Shown here: in pieces, positions 14,194-21,764 of the stretch
Layout of the letters: every line of letters begins with the position of its first letter
Position numbering within the stretch: position 1 is the first letter of the stretch
Assembly (NCBI GenBank): GCA_964554365.1
Contig: CAZKOJ010000037.1
Location: forward strand, 1 to 29,236
Length of the DNA stretch: 29,236 nt
Source of the DNA: Clostridium_AM sp964554365
GTDB taxonomy: Bacteria > Bacillota > Clostridia > Clostridiales > Clostridiaceae
Reading direction: 5' to 3'
Translations under genes and position numbers: made by a program
The notes under the pieces: generated by a model
Told to the model about the DNA's origin: nothing
Databases searched by the model: none
What the model saw: the letters and a program-made list of their open reading frames with translations, nothing else

Positions 14194-15166
14194 ATATTTC
14201 AATGAAAAAAACTTAACAAAAGAGTTGAATTTAAAAGATAATTATATAGTAAGTTTTTTGGCTCAGGGAGAGTACAATATAAATTATTTAATAGAAGATA
14301 ACTATAATAAATATGTATTTAGAGTAAATACAGGAAGTCAATTACAGTTGGAGAATCAAATAATATATGAGTTCAATGCTATAAGACGATTAGAAACAAG
14401 TGGAGTAACACCTAAAGTTTATTATGTAGATGATAGTAAAAAAATTATACCTTATGGAATACTTATAATGGAATTTTTAAAGGGCAAACCTTTAGAATAC
14501 AATAAAGATTTGTTAAAGGCAGCAGATATATTTTCTAGAATTCATTCCATACCATTAAATAATATGGACGAAAAAAATTTTATAGTAGAAGATAGAATTT
14601 TTACAGATAGAATAAAAGAAGGAAAACGATTATTGAAGGACTTCATAGTATCGCCTATGGTTAGAAAAGAACATAAAGATTTTTTTCTTAAATTTTTACA
14701 ATGGGCGGAAGATAACAAATATAAGGAAAAGTATTTTATTGAAAATAGATGGCATGTAATAAATAATACAGAAGTAAATTCTCATAATTTTATTATAGAT
14801 GATGAAAAAAGCTATCTAATTGATTGGGAAAAACCTGTAATAAGTGACCCATGCCAAGACTTAACTCAGTTTTTAGCAGAAACAACTACTTTGTGGAAGA
14901 GTGATTATATGCTAAATAGGGAAGAAAAAGATTGTTTTTTAAACTTATATAATAAAAATGTACAAAATGGTAAGGGTAGTATAAGTGAAAGAGTAGAAAT
15001 GTATACACCATATCTTTATTTAAGGGCTTTATCATGGTGTGCTTATGCTTGGTTAGAATATCAAAAACCAAACAGAGCTATTAAAAATTCAGATACATTA
15101 AAAAAGATAGAACAATATATTGATATTCATTTTATGAAAAAACTTTTAGAAAAATGGATTAAATAA
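14159..15166 (+). CDS. APH/choline-kinase-like phosphotransferase with altered catalytic loop
   Basis: The 335-residue protein has a protein-kinase-like fold. The N-lobe has FLAQGEYNINYLI (glycine-loop position) and YVFRVNTG (ATP lysine replaced by Arg or shifted); the hinge is ILIMEFLKGKPL. The catalytic loop reads NNTEVNSHNF (202-211), where the usual HxDxxxxN has Glu205 for the catalytic Asp; Asn210 is kept. The metal site is LIDWEKP (D222), followed by DPCQDLTQFL. An in-frame GTG at 14150 lies in the ribosome site GGAGTG (14147-14152), so ATG 14159 is the better start. Its place between DUF2064 and Fe-S genes suggests it acts on the cluster's sugar or alcohol product. Activity is uncertain. 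Confidence 0.8.
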   Translation: MLRKILEDSIYKYFNEKNLTKELNLKDNYIVSFLAQGEYNINYLIEDNYNKYVFRVNTGSQLQLENQIIYEFNAIRRLETSGVTPKVYYVDDSKKIIPYGILIMEFLKGKPLEYNKDLLKAADIFSRIHSIPLNNMDEKNFIVEDRIFTDRIKEGKRLLKDFIVSPMVRKEHKDFFLKFLQWAEDNKYKEKYFIENRWHVINNTEVNSHNFIIDDEKSYLIDWEKPVISDPCQDLTQFLAETTTLWKSDYMLNREEKDCFLNLYNKNVQNGKGSISERVEMYTPYLYLRALSWCAYAWLEYQKPNRAIKNSDTLKKIEQYIDIHFMKKLLEKWIK

Positions 15167-15186
15167 GGAGTGTTATTTATAATCTT

Positions 15187-16329
15187 ATGAATAATAATAA
15201 ATGCTATATAAAAGATAGTAGTACATTAGATAAAATAAAAAATATAAGCGAAAATTGTACCCAATGTAAATTATGTGTTAAGGAATGTGAAATGCTGAAA
15301 GAGTTTTGTAAAACTCCCAAAGAGTTATTTACAGATATTTTAAATGAAAGAACTGTAAACCCCTTAATTCCGTATTCCTGCAATATGTGTGATAGTTGTA
15401 AAAATGTTTGTCCTAAGCAATTAGATTTAAGCAGCGGATTTATGGACATAAGAAAGGAACTAGTAGAACAAAATGGGGGAACATCTCCTTTAAAGGGTCA
15501 TAATGCGGTACATATGCACCAAAGACTTAGCTTTTCAAAATTTTTTAATACTATAATAAAAAAAGACAAGTCTCAGACTATAAAAAGAGTCTTCATGCCT
15601 GGCTGCAGTTTATGCTCTTATGATCCAGAACTTGTATTTAAAACATTTAACTATTTAAATGAAAAGTTGCCAGGTACAGCAATGCTTATTGGCTGTTGTG
15701 GAAAACCTACATTAGCTCTTGGTGAAGAAAAAATGTTTAAAAAAAGGTATTCTAAGCTGCAGGAAGTAATTGATAGTGCAGGAGTAGTAGAAATTATAAC
15801 TGCATGTCAATCTTGTTTCTTAACTGTTTCAAAAAATAGCCCCAAGCAGCAGGTTAAATCTTTATGGAATGTGTTTGAAGAAATAGGTATTCCAAAGGAA
15901 GCTGAAAATATAGGAGAAAACAGCAATTTGATTTTCTCAATACATGATTCATGTCCTACTAGATACAGATCAGATATACATGATTCTGTAAGGGGGATTA
16001 TGAAAAAGTTATCATATGAAGTAAAAGAACTAGCTCATTGTAGAGAAAATACAAAATGTTGTGGTACGGGGGGAATGGTTTTACCAGCAAACCCAAAGCT
16101 TTCATTAAAAATTATGAAAACTACTGCAGAAGAGGTAAAATCAGATTTAGTAGTAACTTACTGTGCAAGTTGTAGAGAATCTATGATGAAGGGAGGTAAA
16201 AAAGCGCTTCATATTTTAGATTTAATATTTGGCAATACTTTTACAAATACCAACTCTATACCTTATGAAAAAAGTGCTATAAGTAGTTGGAGCAATAGAT
16301 TGAAAATTAAAATAAGGGGGATGCAATAG
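15187..16329 (+). CDS. CCG-domain (Fe-S)-binding oxidoreductase, GlcF/HdrD-like
   Basis: The 380-residue protein is an electron carrier or reductase. Two 4Fe-4S ferredoxin motifs lie at the N-terminus: C24-x2-C27-x2-C30-x3-C34 and C65-x2-C68-x2-C71-x3-C75. Two CCG domains follow (GCSLCSYD...GCCGKP and HDSCPTRY...KCCGTGG), as in HdrD, GlcF and LutA-like proteins. It is soluble by sequence. Such subunits oxidise or reduce a partner substrate together with a flavoprotein, but none is adjacent. ATG 15187 lies 16 nt after AAGGAG (15165-15170), which is long; no better start is in frame. It ends by sharing one base with the next gene, so they are one transcript. Confidence 0.88.
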   Translation: MNNNKCYIKDSSTLDKIKNISENCTQCKLCVKECEMLKEFCKTPKELFTDILNERTVNPLIPYSCNMCDSCKNVCPKQLDLSSGFMDIRKELVEQNGGTSPLKGHNAVHMHQRLSFSKFFNTIIKKDKSQTIKRVFMPGCSLCSYDPELVFKTFNYLNEKLPGTAMLIGCCGKPTLALGEEKMFKKRYSKLQEVIDSAGVVEIITACQSCFLTVSKNSPKQQVKSLWNVFEEIGIPKEAENIGENSNLIFSIHDSCPTRYRSDIHDSVRGIMKKLSYEVKELAHCRENTKCCGTGGMVLPANPKLSLKIMKTTAEEVKSDLVVTYCASCRESMMKGGKKALHILDLIFGNTFTNTNSIPYEKSAISSWSNRLKIKIRGMQ

Positions 16330-17009
16330 TGCTTAAAATCAAAAAAAATACTGTGAAAATATTATTAGTCTTAATAATTGCAATATGTGTTTTTGCATGT
16401 TTTAAATGTGGTGTTTTTAAAAATTGTGATGCAGGAAGCATAAAAGCATACATTAATTCTTTTGGAATGCTTTCCCCAGTAGTTTATATAATAATGTTCA
16501 CATTAGTGCCTTTAACTCTGTTTCCTGATGCGGTACTTGCTGTATCTGGAGGTATGGCCTTCGGGGTATTTTATGGTACTGTATATACTATAATTGGTGC
16601 AATATTTGGAGCTGCCCTATCTTTTTATATAGCTAGATTTTTAGGAAGAGGGGTAGTAGATAAATTAGTTGCTGGAAAAGGAAAATGGTTTGAAGATGGT
16701 GTGGAAAAAAGAGGTTTTTTTATAATATTTACTTTGAGATTAATACCTTTAGTACCCTTTGATATTATAAGCTATGGAGCTGGACTATCAAAAATAAGAT
16801 TTAAAGATTTTTTATTTGCTACTATGATTGGCATTATACCAGGTGTTTTTGTGTTTACTAACCTTGGAGATAAGTCTTTAGAACTTAATTCACCTCACTT
16901 TATAATGGCTATTGGTTTGTTAGTTTTGTTACTCATAGTATCTTATATTATGAAGAAAAAAATATCGCTGAAAAAACTACAAAAAAATATTATTGAAAAA
17001 GGGGATTAA
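16329..17009 (+). CDS. TVP38/TMEM64 (VTT domain) membrane protein 1
   Basis: The 226-residue protein has about five to six membrane helices and the VTT/DedA-related motifs FYIARFLGRG and RLIPLVPFDIISYGAG, with a positively charged C-terminal tail. The wider DedA/VTT superfamily includes lipid scramblases and undecaprenyl-phosphate recyclers, so lipid or lipid-linked sugar movement is plausible. GTG 16329 overlaps the previous stop (TAGTG) and follows GGGGG at about 8 nt. The first residues hold two Cys (CVFACFKCGVFKNC) just after or within helix 1, unlike the paralogue downstream. It is tightly coupled to its neighbours. Confidence 0.88.
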   Translation: MLKIKKNTVKILLVLIIAICVFACFKCGVFKNCDAGSIKAYINSFGMLSPVVYIIMFTLVPLTLFPDAVLAVSGGMAFGVFYGTVYTIIGAIFGAALSFYIARFLGRGVVDKLVAGKGKWFEDGVEKRGFFIIFTLRLIPLVPFDIISYGAGLSKIRFKDFLFATMIGIIPGVFVFTNLGDKSLELNSPHFIMAIGLLVLLLIVSYIMKKKISLKKLQKNIIEKGD

Positions 17010-17013
17010 GCAA

Positions 17014-17727
17014 GTGAAGTTAAAAAGGAATACTTTATACAAAATAGGAGCACTGATATTAGTAGTGGGGGCTTATTTTCTTATACCAGGATTTAAGCAC
17101 ACTATAAATAAAATAACCTTAATGCTTTCAAAGTTAGACATAGGTGAAGTTAAAAATTATATAAAATCATTTGGTGTGTGGGCACCAGCAGTTTCCATGT
17201 TACTTATGATGTTTCAATCTATAGCAGCACCACTGCCAGCCTTTGTTATAACCTTTGCTAATGCTTGGGTATTTGGCTGGGCATGGGGAGCGGTTATATC
17301 TTGGACTGGAGCTATGCTAGGAGCAATTATGTGCTTTTACATAACTAAAATTTACGGAAGACCTGCTGCAGAAAAATTTGTAGGTAAAAAACCTTTGGAT
17401 ATGACAGATAAGTTTTTTGATAAATATGGAGAATATGCTATTCTTATAGCAAGACTTTTGCCATTTGTATCTTTTGATGCTATAAGTTATGCTGCAGGGC
17501 TCACAGGAATGTCTTTCTGGTCTTTCTTCTGGTCTACAGGATTAGGACAACTCCCAGCAACTATAGTTTATTCAATTTTAGGGCAAAATATAGATAAAGC
17601 TTCTAAACTGGGACTTTGGGCAGTATGTGGAGTGGCTGCACTTATAGCATTTGCTTTCGCTGCAAAAAAATACGTTATGGAAAAGAAAAAAAGAAATGAA
17701 AAAAACCTGGAAGATGAAAGTAGTTAA
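17014..17727 (+). CDS. TVP38/TMEM64 (VTT domain) membrane protein 2
   Basis: This 237-residue paralogue of the preceding protein has motifs FYITKIYGRP and RLLPFVSFDAISYAAG, the same helix order, and a basic/acidic tail (EKKKRNEKNLEDESS). The start is taken as GTG 17014, 9 nt after GGGG (17001-17004). An in-frame TTG at 16993 lies inside the previous gene without a ribosome site. Two different VTT proteins in tandem suggest a heteromeric or two-step membrane transporter for the cluster. It ends the operon at a terminator. Confidence 0.87.
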   Translation: MKLKRNTLYKIGALILVVGAYFLIPGFKHTINKITLMLSKLDIGEVKNYIKSFGVWAPAVSMLLMMFQSIAAPLPAFVITFANAWVFGWAWGAVISWTGAMLGAIMCFYITKIYGRPAAEKFVGKKPLDMTDKFFDKYGEYAILIARLLPFVSFDAISYAAGLTGMSFWSFFWSTGLGQLPATIVYSILGQNIDKASKLGLWAVCGVAALIAFAFAAKKYVMEKKKRNEKNLEDESS

Positions 17728-17743
17728 ATGTAGGACAAGTTAT

Positions 17744-17798
17744 AAAAAGCAGTGAATTACAAGGAGATGTTTATGACACTTGTGGTTAACTGCTTTTT
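17744..17798. terminator. Terminator closing the glycosyltransferase-TVP38 cluster
   Basis: AAAAAGCAGT (17744-17753) pairs with ACTGCTTTTT (17789-17798). An inner stem ACAAG/CTTGT (17759-17763, 17779-17783) shortens the loop. The T-run is within the arm. Confidence 0.7.
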
Positions 17799-17874
17799 AA
17801 GAATTTAATGTTTAGGTAATTAAATAATTTACTTTAGGGTCGAAGACAAAATCCACCTGAAGCCAAGAAATCTA

Positions 17875-17903
17875 TTTATAAGTTACATAAACTCTAGTAT
17901 AAT
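17875..17903 (+). promoter_or_regulatory. Promoter of DUF896-hprK-cyclo-ligase unit
   Basis: TTTATA (17875-17880), a 17-nt spacer and a perfect TATAAT (17898-17903), 38 nt before the DUF896 start. The -35 is weak. Confidence 0.5.
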
Positions 17904-17941
17904 ATAACTTATAAAGATGTAAATAGGCAGGAGTGAAAATA

Positions 17942-18130
17942 ATGAAAATGGATGAAGTAATAGAAAAGATAAATTTTTTATACAAAAAGAGTCAAAATGA
18001 AGGACTTACAGAAGAAGAAAAAGTTCAACAGAAAGAATTAAGACAAAAATACATTGATTCTGTAAAAAGAAATTTTAGATCACAGTTAGATGGTATAAAA
18101 AGGGTTCCATCTAATGATGAATTGAATTGA
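17942..18130 (+). CDS. DUF896 (UPF0291/YnzC-like) small protein
   Basis: The 62-residue helical-hairpin protein has the family signature: IEKINFLYKKSQNEGLTEEEKVQQ, then LRQKYIDSVKRNFRSQLDGIK. The function of this Firmicutes family is not settled; B. subtilis YnzC is linked to the SOS region and YneA. A GTG at 17933 is in frame but overlaps the ribosome site GGCAGGAG (17926-17933). ATG 17942 at 8 nt is the better start. The gene sits 19 nt before hprK and is likely co-transcribed. Confidence 0.88.
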   Translation: MKMDEVIEKINFLYKKSQNEGLTEEEKVQQKELRQKYIDSVKRNFRSQLDGIKRVPSNDELN

Positions 18131-18149
18131 GAGGAGCTAATATAGCAAG

Positions 18150-19079
18150 ATGGCAGTAACAGTTATGGACCTTATAAAGGATTTAGATTTGGGCGTAATA
18201 AATGAAGGTGAAAAAATAAATAAAATAAATGTAAGTGATATAAATAGACCAGGACTACAATTTGGAGGATTTTATAATTATTATGCTAATGAAAGAGTGC
18301 AAATTGTAGGAAAGGCTGAGTGGAGCTTTTTGGATGCTATGCAGCCGGAACTAAGGAGAAAAAGATTAAAAAAATATTTTGAGTTCGACAATCCATGTAC
18401 TATAATAACAAGAGAATTAGAACCTCACAAAGAGTTTATGGATAGTGCCATAGAAAATAAACGATGGATTTTAAGGACAGATAGTATTTCTACAAGATTC
18501 ATAAGTAAAATTATGAATTATCTAGATGATAGATTAGCACCAGAAACTAGACTTCATGGTGTACTTGTGGATGTATATGGTATAGGGATTCTTATAACAG
18601 GAGAAAGTGGTATAGGTAAAAGTGAAACTGCTCTTGAAATTATTAAAAGAGGACATAGATTAGTAGCTGATGATGCAGTAGATATTAAAGAAATAGATGG
18701 AGTTCTTTATGGAACATCACCTTATATAACTTCTGGAATGATTGAAGTAAGGGGGATGGGCATAATCGATATACCAGCTCTTTATGGATTGAGTTCAGTA
18801 TTAAAGACAAAAACAATTAATCTTGTAGTATATATTGAACAATGGAAAGAAGATGAGAACTACGATAGGTTAGGTATTGATAAAGAATATATGAATATAT
18901 TAAACGTACCTGTAAGAAAATTAACAATTCCTGTTAGACCTGGTAGAAACTTAGCGGTAATAATTGAGGCAGCTGCAGCAAATTTTAGATATAGCTTTAT
19001 TTGTAATACTACTCCTGTGGATATAATAGATCAGAGAATAAAGGAAGAATCTGAAAGAAGGGAATTAAATGGAGAGTAA
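18150..19079 (+). CDS. hprK: HPr kinase/phosphorylase
   Basis: The 309-residue bifunctional enzyme phosphorylates Ser46 of HPr with ATP or PPi and reverses this with phosphate, controlling carbon catabolite repression. An N-terminal domain (1-~128) is followed by the catalytic domain with H136 (RLHGVLVDVYG), the P-loop GESGIGKS (151-158), the conserved D-D after it (VADDAVDI), and the family signature IEVRGMGIIDIPALYG. Length fits. ATG 18150 lies about 14 nt after GAGGAG, a long spacing, but no better start is available. It overlaps the cyclo-ligase gene by 11 nt. Confidence 0.95.
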   Translation: MAVTVMDLIKDLDLGVINEGEKINKINVSDINRPGLQFGGFYNYYANERVQIVGKAEWSFLDAMQPELRRKRLKKYFEFDNPCTIITRELEPHKEFMDSAIENKRWILRTDSISTRFISKIMNYLDDRLAPETRLHGVLVDVYGIGILITGESGIGKSETALEIIKRGHRLVADDAVDIKEIDGVLYGTSPYITSGMIEVRGMGIIDIPALYGLSSVLKTKTINLVVYIEQWKEDENYDRLGIDKEYMNILNVPVRKLTIPVRPGRNLAVIIEAAAANFRYSFICNTTPVDIIDQRIKEESERRELNGE

Positions 19080-19617
19080 AAAAAGCATAAGAAAGATAGT
19101 AAAAGAAAAGAAAGATATTTTAACTGAAGATCAAAGACAAAAATTGGATAATATGATATTTAATAATGTGACAACTAGTGATGAATACAAAAATTCCAAT
19201 GTAGTATTTATATTTGTAAGCTACAATAATGAAGTTGATACACATAAAATTATAAAACAAGCCTTAAAAGACGGAAAAATACTATGCGTACCTAAAGTAA
19301 TATCAAAAGAAGAAGGTATGATTATAGTAAGAATAAAACAGTTTGAAGACTTACAAGCAGGGGCTTATGGTATTTTAGAACCTAAAAATGATGAATTAAG
19401 GATAGCTGAAGATGAAATAGATATATCATACCTTCCAGGGCTTGCATTTGATAAAAAAGGTGGAAGAGTCGGTTATGGTGGAGGGTTTTATGATAGATTT
19501 TTAAGGAAAACACGAGAGAATTCAAAAAAAATAGGATTAGCATATGGATTTCAAATCTTCCATGAAGTACCTATGGAAGAACATGATGTTTTTATAGATG
19601 GAATAATTACAGATTAA
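19069..19617 (+). CDS. 5-formyltetrahydrofolate cyclo-ligase
   Basis: The 182-residue enzyme converts 5-formyl-THF to 5,10-methenyl-THF with ATP. The N-terminal basic helix (KKSIRKIVKEKKDIL) is typical. The C-terminal signature is RVGYGGGFYDRFL, and PGLAFDKKGGRVG precedes it. IFVSYNNEVDT is the usual strand after the first helices. The start overlaps the end of hprK by 11 nt, so it is translated from the same message. A weak terminator follows. Confidence 0.93.
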   Translation: MESKKSIRKIVKEKKDILTEDQRQKLDNMIFNNVTTSDEYKNSNVVFIFVSYNNEVDTHKIIKQALKDGKILCVPKVISKEEGMIIVRIKQFEDLQAGAYGILEPKNDELRIAEDEIDISYLPGLAFDKKGGRVGYGGGFYDRFLRKTRENSKKIGLAYGFQIFHEVPMEEHDVFIDGIITD

Positions 19618-19632
19618 ACTACGTACAATAAT

Positions 19633-19660
19633 AAAAAACTCGTTAATAGTTTTTTTATTT
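19633..19660 (+). terminator. Terminator after cyclo-ligase
   Basis: AAAAAACT (19633-19640) pairs with AGTTTTTT (19648-19655) and T-rich sequence follows. The stem is AT-rich but the position fits. Confidence 0.6.
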
Positions 19661-19697
19661 ATTAAATTTCAGGGTAAGTTTCTGACAATAATATATT

Positions 19698-19745
19698 GAG
19701 TACTTATTTACATATTTAAAGGGAGTACTTGTTTATATATTTAAA
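19698..19745. repeat. Two 23-bp direct repeats upstream of the aminopeptidase
   Basis: A unit starting GAGTACTT and ending ATATTTAAA occurs at 19698-19720 and 19723-19745, differing at two positions. The 25-bp spacing puts both copies on nearly the same face of about 2.4 helical turns. They lie 60-110 nt before the start codon and may be a regulator site. Confidence 0.6.
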
Positions 19746-19805
19746 AAGAAAAGGTGACCTTAATAGAAAAGTAAAATTTAGAAATTAGAGGGGGAGAGTT
19801 TAATC

Positions 19806-21206
19806 ATGAATAAGGAGTTAACAAAAAAATACGAGTATGCTTGGGATAAATACTCAAAAGAAGATTTAAAAAATGTATTTAGTTTATCAGATAGGTATAA
19901 AAATTTTATATCCAAGTGCAAAACAGAAAGAGAATGTGTAGAAGAATTTATAGTCATGGCAGAGGCAGCTGGATTTAAGAATTTGGAGAAGGTTATAAAG
20001 GAAAATGGAACTTTAAAAGCTGGCGATAGAGTTTATGCAAATAATAAAGGTAAAGCTTTAGCTATGTTTATTATAGGAAGCAAGAGTTTTGAAGAAGGAC
20101 TGAAAATATTAGGTGCTCATGTTGATTCCCCAAGACTGGATTTAAAACAAAACCCATTATATGAAGATACAGATATGGCTTTGTTTAAAACTCATTACTA
20201 CGGAGGAATAAAAAAATATCAGTGGGTAACAATTCCTTTAGCAATACATGGTGTTATTATAAAAAAAGATGGCACAAAAGTAAATGTAGTAATAGGAGAA
20301 GATGAAAATGATCCTGTAATAGGAATTTCAGATCTTTTAATACATTTATCAGCTGACCAAATGGAAAAAAAGGCAAATAAGATAGTTGAAGGTGAAGACT
20401 TAAATGTATTAATTGGAACTATGCCAATTGATGATAAAGATGCAAAAGACAGAGTAAGACAAAATATATTAAAACTATTAAATGAAAAATATGATATAGT
20501 TGAAGAAGATTTTGTTTCTTCAGAGCTTGAAATAGTTCCATCAGGAAAAGCAAGGGATTATGGCTTAGACAGAAGTATGATTATGGCTTATGGTCATGAT
20601 GATAGAGTATGTTCATATACTTCTTTTGAAGCTATGCTTAAAATAGAAAAAATTGATAAGACTTGTATAGGTCTTTTTGTAGATAAAGAAGAAATAGGAA
20701 GTGTAGGAGCTACTGGTATGCAATCAAGATTTTTTGAAAATATAGTAGCTGAAGTTATGAATCTTTGCGGAGATTATAATGAATTAAAATTAAGAAGAAC
20801 TCTTACAAATTCTAAAATGCTATCCTCTGATGTAAGTGCTGCTTTTGATCCAAATTATCCGTCTGTTATGGAGAAGAAAAATGCTGCTTACTTTGGAAAA
20901 GGAATAGTATTTAATAAGTATACTGGAGCAAGAGGAAAATCAGGATGTAATGATGCCAATCCAGAATATATAGCTGAAATAAGGGCTGTAATGGAAAAAC
21001 ATAATGTTTCATGGCAGACTTCAGAGCTTGGTAAAGTTGATCAAGGAGGCGGTGGAACTATAGCCTATATATTAGCGAAATACAATATGCAGGTTATAGA
21101 CTGTGGTGTGGCCCTTCACAGCATGCATGCACCATGGGAAGTGGCAAGTAAGGCAGATATATATGAAACTATGAGAGGATACCATGCATTTTTATTAGAA
21201 GTATAG
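19806..21206 (+). CDS. M18-family aminopeptidase
   Basis: The 466-residue zinc aminopeptidase belongs to the aspartyl aminopeptidase/aminopeptidase I type. The metal and catalytic motifs are LGAHVDSPRLDLK (H105), YGHDDRVCSYTSFEA (bridging Asp), and VDKEEIGSVGATGM (general base and metal Glu). The C-terminal metal His is in GVALHSMHAPWEVASKAD, followed by YETMRGYHAFL. It removes N-terminal residues from peptides in the cytoplasm; no signal peptide is present. ATG 19806 follows GAGGGGGAGAG. It is monocistronic, with repeats upstream and a terminator after. Confidence 0.95.
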   Translation: MNKELTKKYEYAWDKYSKEDLKNVFSLSDRYKNFISKCKTERECVEEFIVMAEAAGFKNLEKVIKENGTLKAGDRVYANNKGKALAMFIIGSKSFEEGLKILGAHVDSPRLDLKQNPLYEDTDMALFKTHYYGGIKKYQWVTIPLAIHGVIIKKDGTKVNVVIGEDENDPVIGISDLLIHLSADQMEKKANKIVEGEDLNVLIGTMPIDDKDAKDRVRQNILKLLNEKYDIVEEDFVSSELEIVPSGKARDYGLDRSMIMAYGHDDRVCSYTSFEAMLKIEKIDKTCIGLFVDKEEIGSVGATGMQSRFFENIVAEVMNLCGDYNELKLRRTLTNSKMLSSDVSAAFDPNYPSVMEKKNAAYFGKGIVFNKYTGARGKSGCNDANPEYIAEIRAVMEKHNVSWQTSELGKVDQGGGGTIAYILAKYNMQVIDCGVALHSMHAPWEVASKADIYETMRGYHAFLLEV

Positions 21207-21208
21207 CA

Positions 21209-21237
21209 AACCCCTCATAGAAGATTGAGGAGTTTTG
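21209..21237 (+). terminator. Terminator after the M18 aminopeptidase
   Basis: AACCCCTCA (21209-21217) pairs with TGAGGAGTT (21226-21234) with one mismatch, and TTT follows. Confidence 0.65.
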
Positions 21238-21279
21238 AAATCGTAAAAGGTCTTAAATAAAACAATGATTACAATATAG

Positions 21280-21336
21280 AAGAAGTCATGTATTTCCCTG
21301 AATTAAAGATTTAGGAGGGGAATTGCACGGCTTCTT
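21280..21336 (+). other. Nested hairpin that hides a GGAGG-like site
   Basis: AAGAAGTC (21280-21287) pairs with GGCTTCTT (21329-21336), and inside it TTTCCCT (21293-21299) pairs with AGGGGAA (21316-21322). The inner stem covers AGGAGGGG (21313-21320). Only an 11-codon TTG frame follows, so no gene is called. The rest of 21238-21451 shows no clear feature apart from the holin ribosome site. Confidence 0.35.
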
Positions 21337-21451
21337 TGTGGTTAAGAAAAACTACTAAAGATTTAATGGAAGATTTTTTACTATAAGTGTAGGTAAAAAA
21401 TTGTAACGGAATTCCTTCTTGGTAAGTAAAATAAATTAAGGAGGGATTTTT

Positions 21452-21673
21452 ATGAATGGTAGATTTAAAAATTATGGTTTATGGGTTTCTATAGCAGCAT
21501 TTATACCTTTATTTTTAAAAGGTATTGGATTAGATGTTCTGCCAGCAAATTACGGTGATTTAGTAAACTCATTACTTGGAATACTCGTAATGGCAGGAAT
21601 TTTGAGCAATCCTGAAACAGAAAATAAAGGATATTTAGATGATAAAAAAGATACGCAAAATAAAGATAACTAA
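21452..21673 (+). CDS. Phi-LC3-like holin family protein
   Basis: The 73-residue protein has a short N-terminus with a positive patch (NGRFKNYGLW), two membrane helices (about 10-27 and 38-52) joined by LPANYGDLVNS, then NPETENKGYLDD. This matches the phi-LC3-type holin pattern (…GI…DP/NPTTKG…D). Holins form pores for endolysin release. No endolysin or other phage gene is in the window, so it may be a domesticated holin or a small membrane effector. ATG 21452 follows AAGGAGGG. A long hairpin follows the stop. Confidence 0.75.
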   Translation: MNGRFKNYGLWVSIAAFIPLFLKGIGLDVLPANYGDLVNSLLGILVMAGILSNPETENKGYLDDKKDTQNKDN

Positions 21674-21677
21674 TAAT

Positions 21678-21744
21678 GCGAATTTTCAATCGCCTAAGTT
21701 TTTCTACACAATATAGTACAAACTAGGGCAATTGAAAATTTCGC
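21678..21744. other. Long imperfect hairpin between convergent genes
   Basis: GCGAATTTTCAAT (21678-21690) pairs with ATTGAAAATTTCGC (21731-21744) with one bulged base. The stem extends with GCCTA/TAGGGC and an inner AGTTT/AAACT. It lies between the holin and PHP genes and may stop both transcripts, though T-runs are poor. Confidence 0.55.
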
Positions 21745-21764
21745 TTTCAACATACTTAATATAC

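Noticed and set aside
17755..17807. AAGGAG followed by an 11-codon ATG frame (MTLVVNCFLRI)
   Set aside because: It lies entirely within the terminator hairpin after the TVP38 genes; pairing of the arms explains the sequence better.
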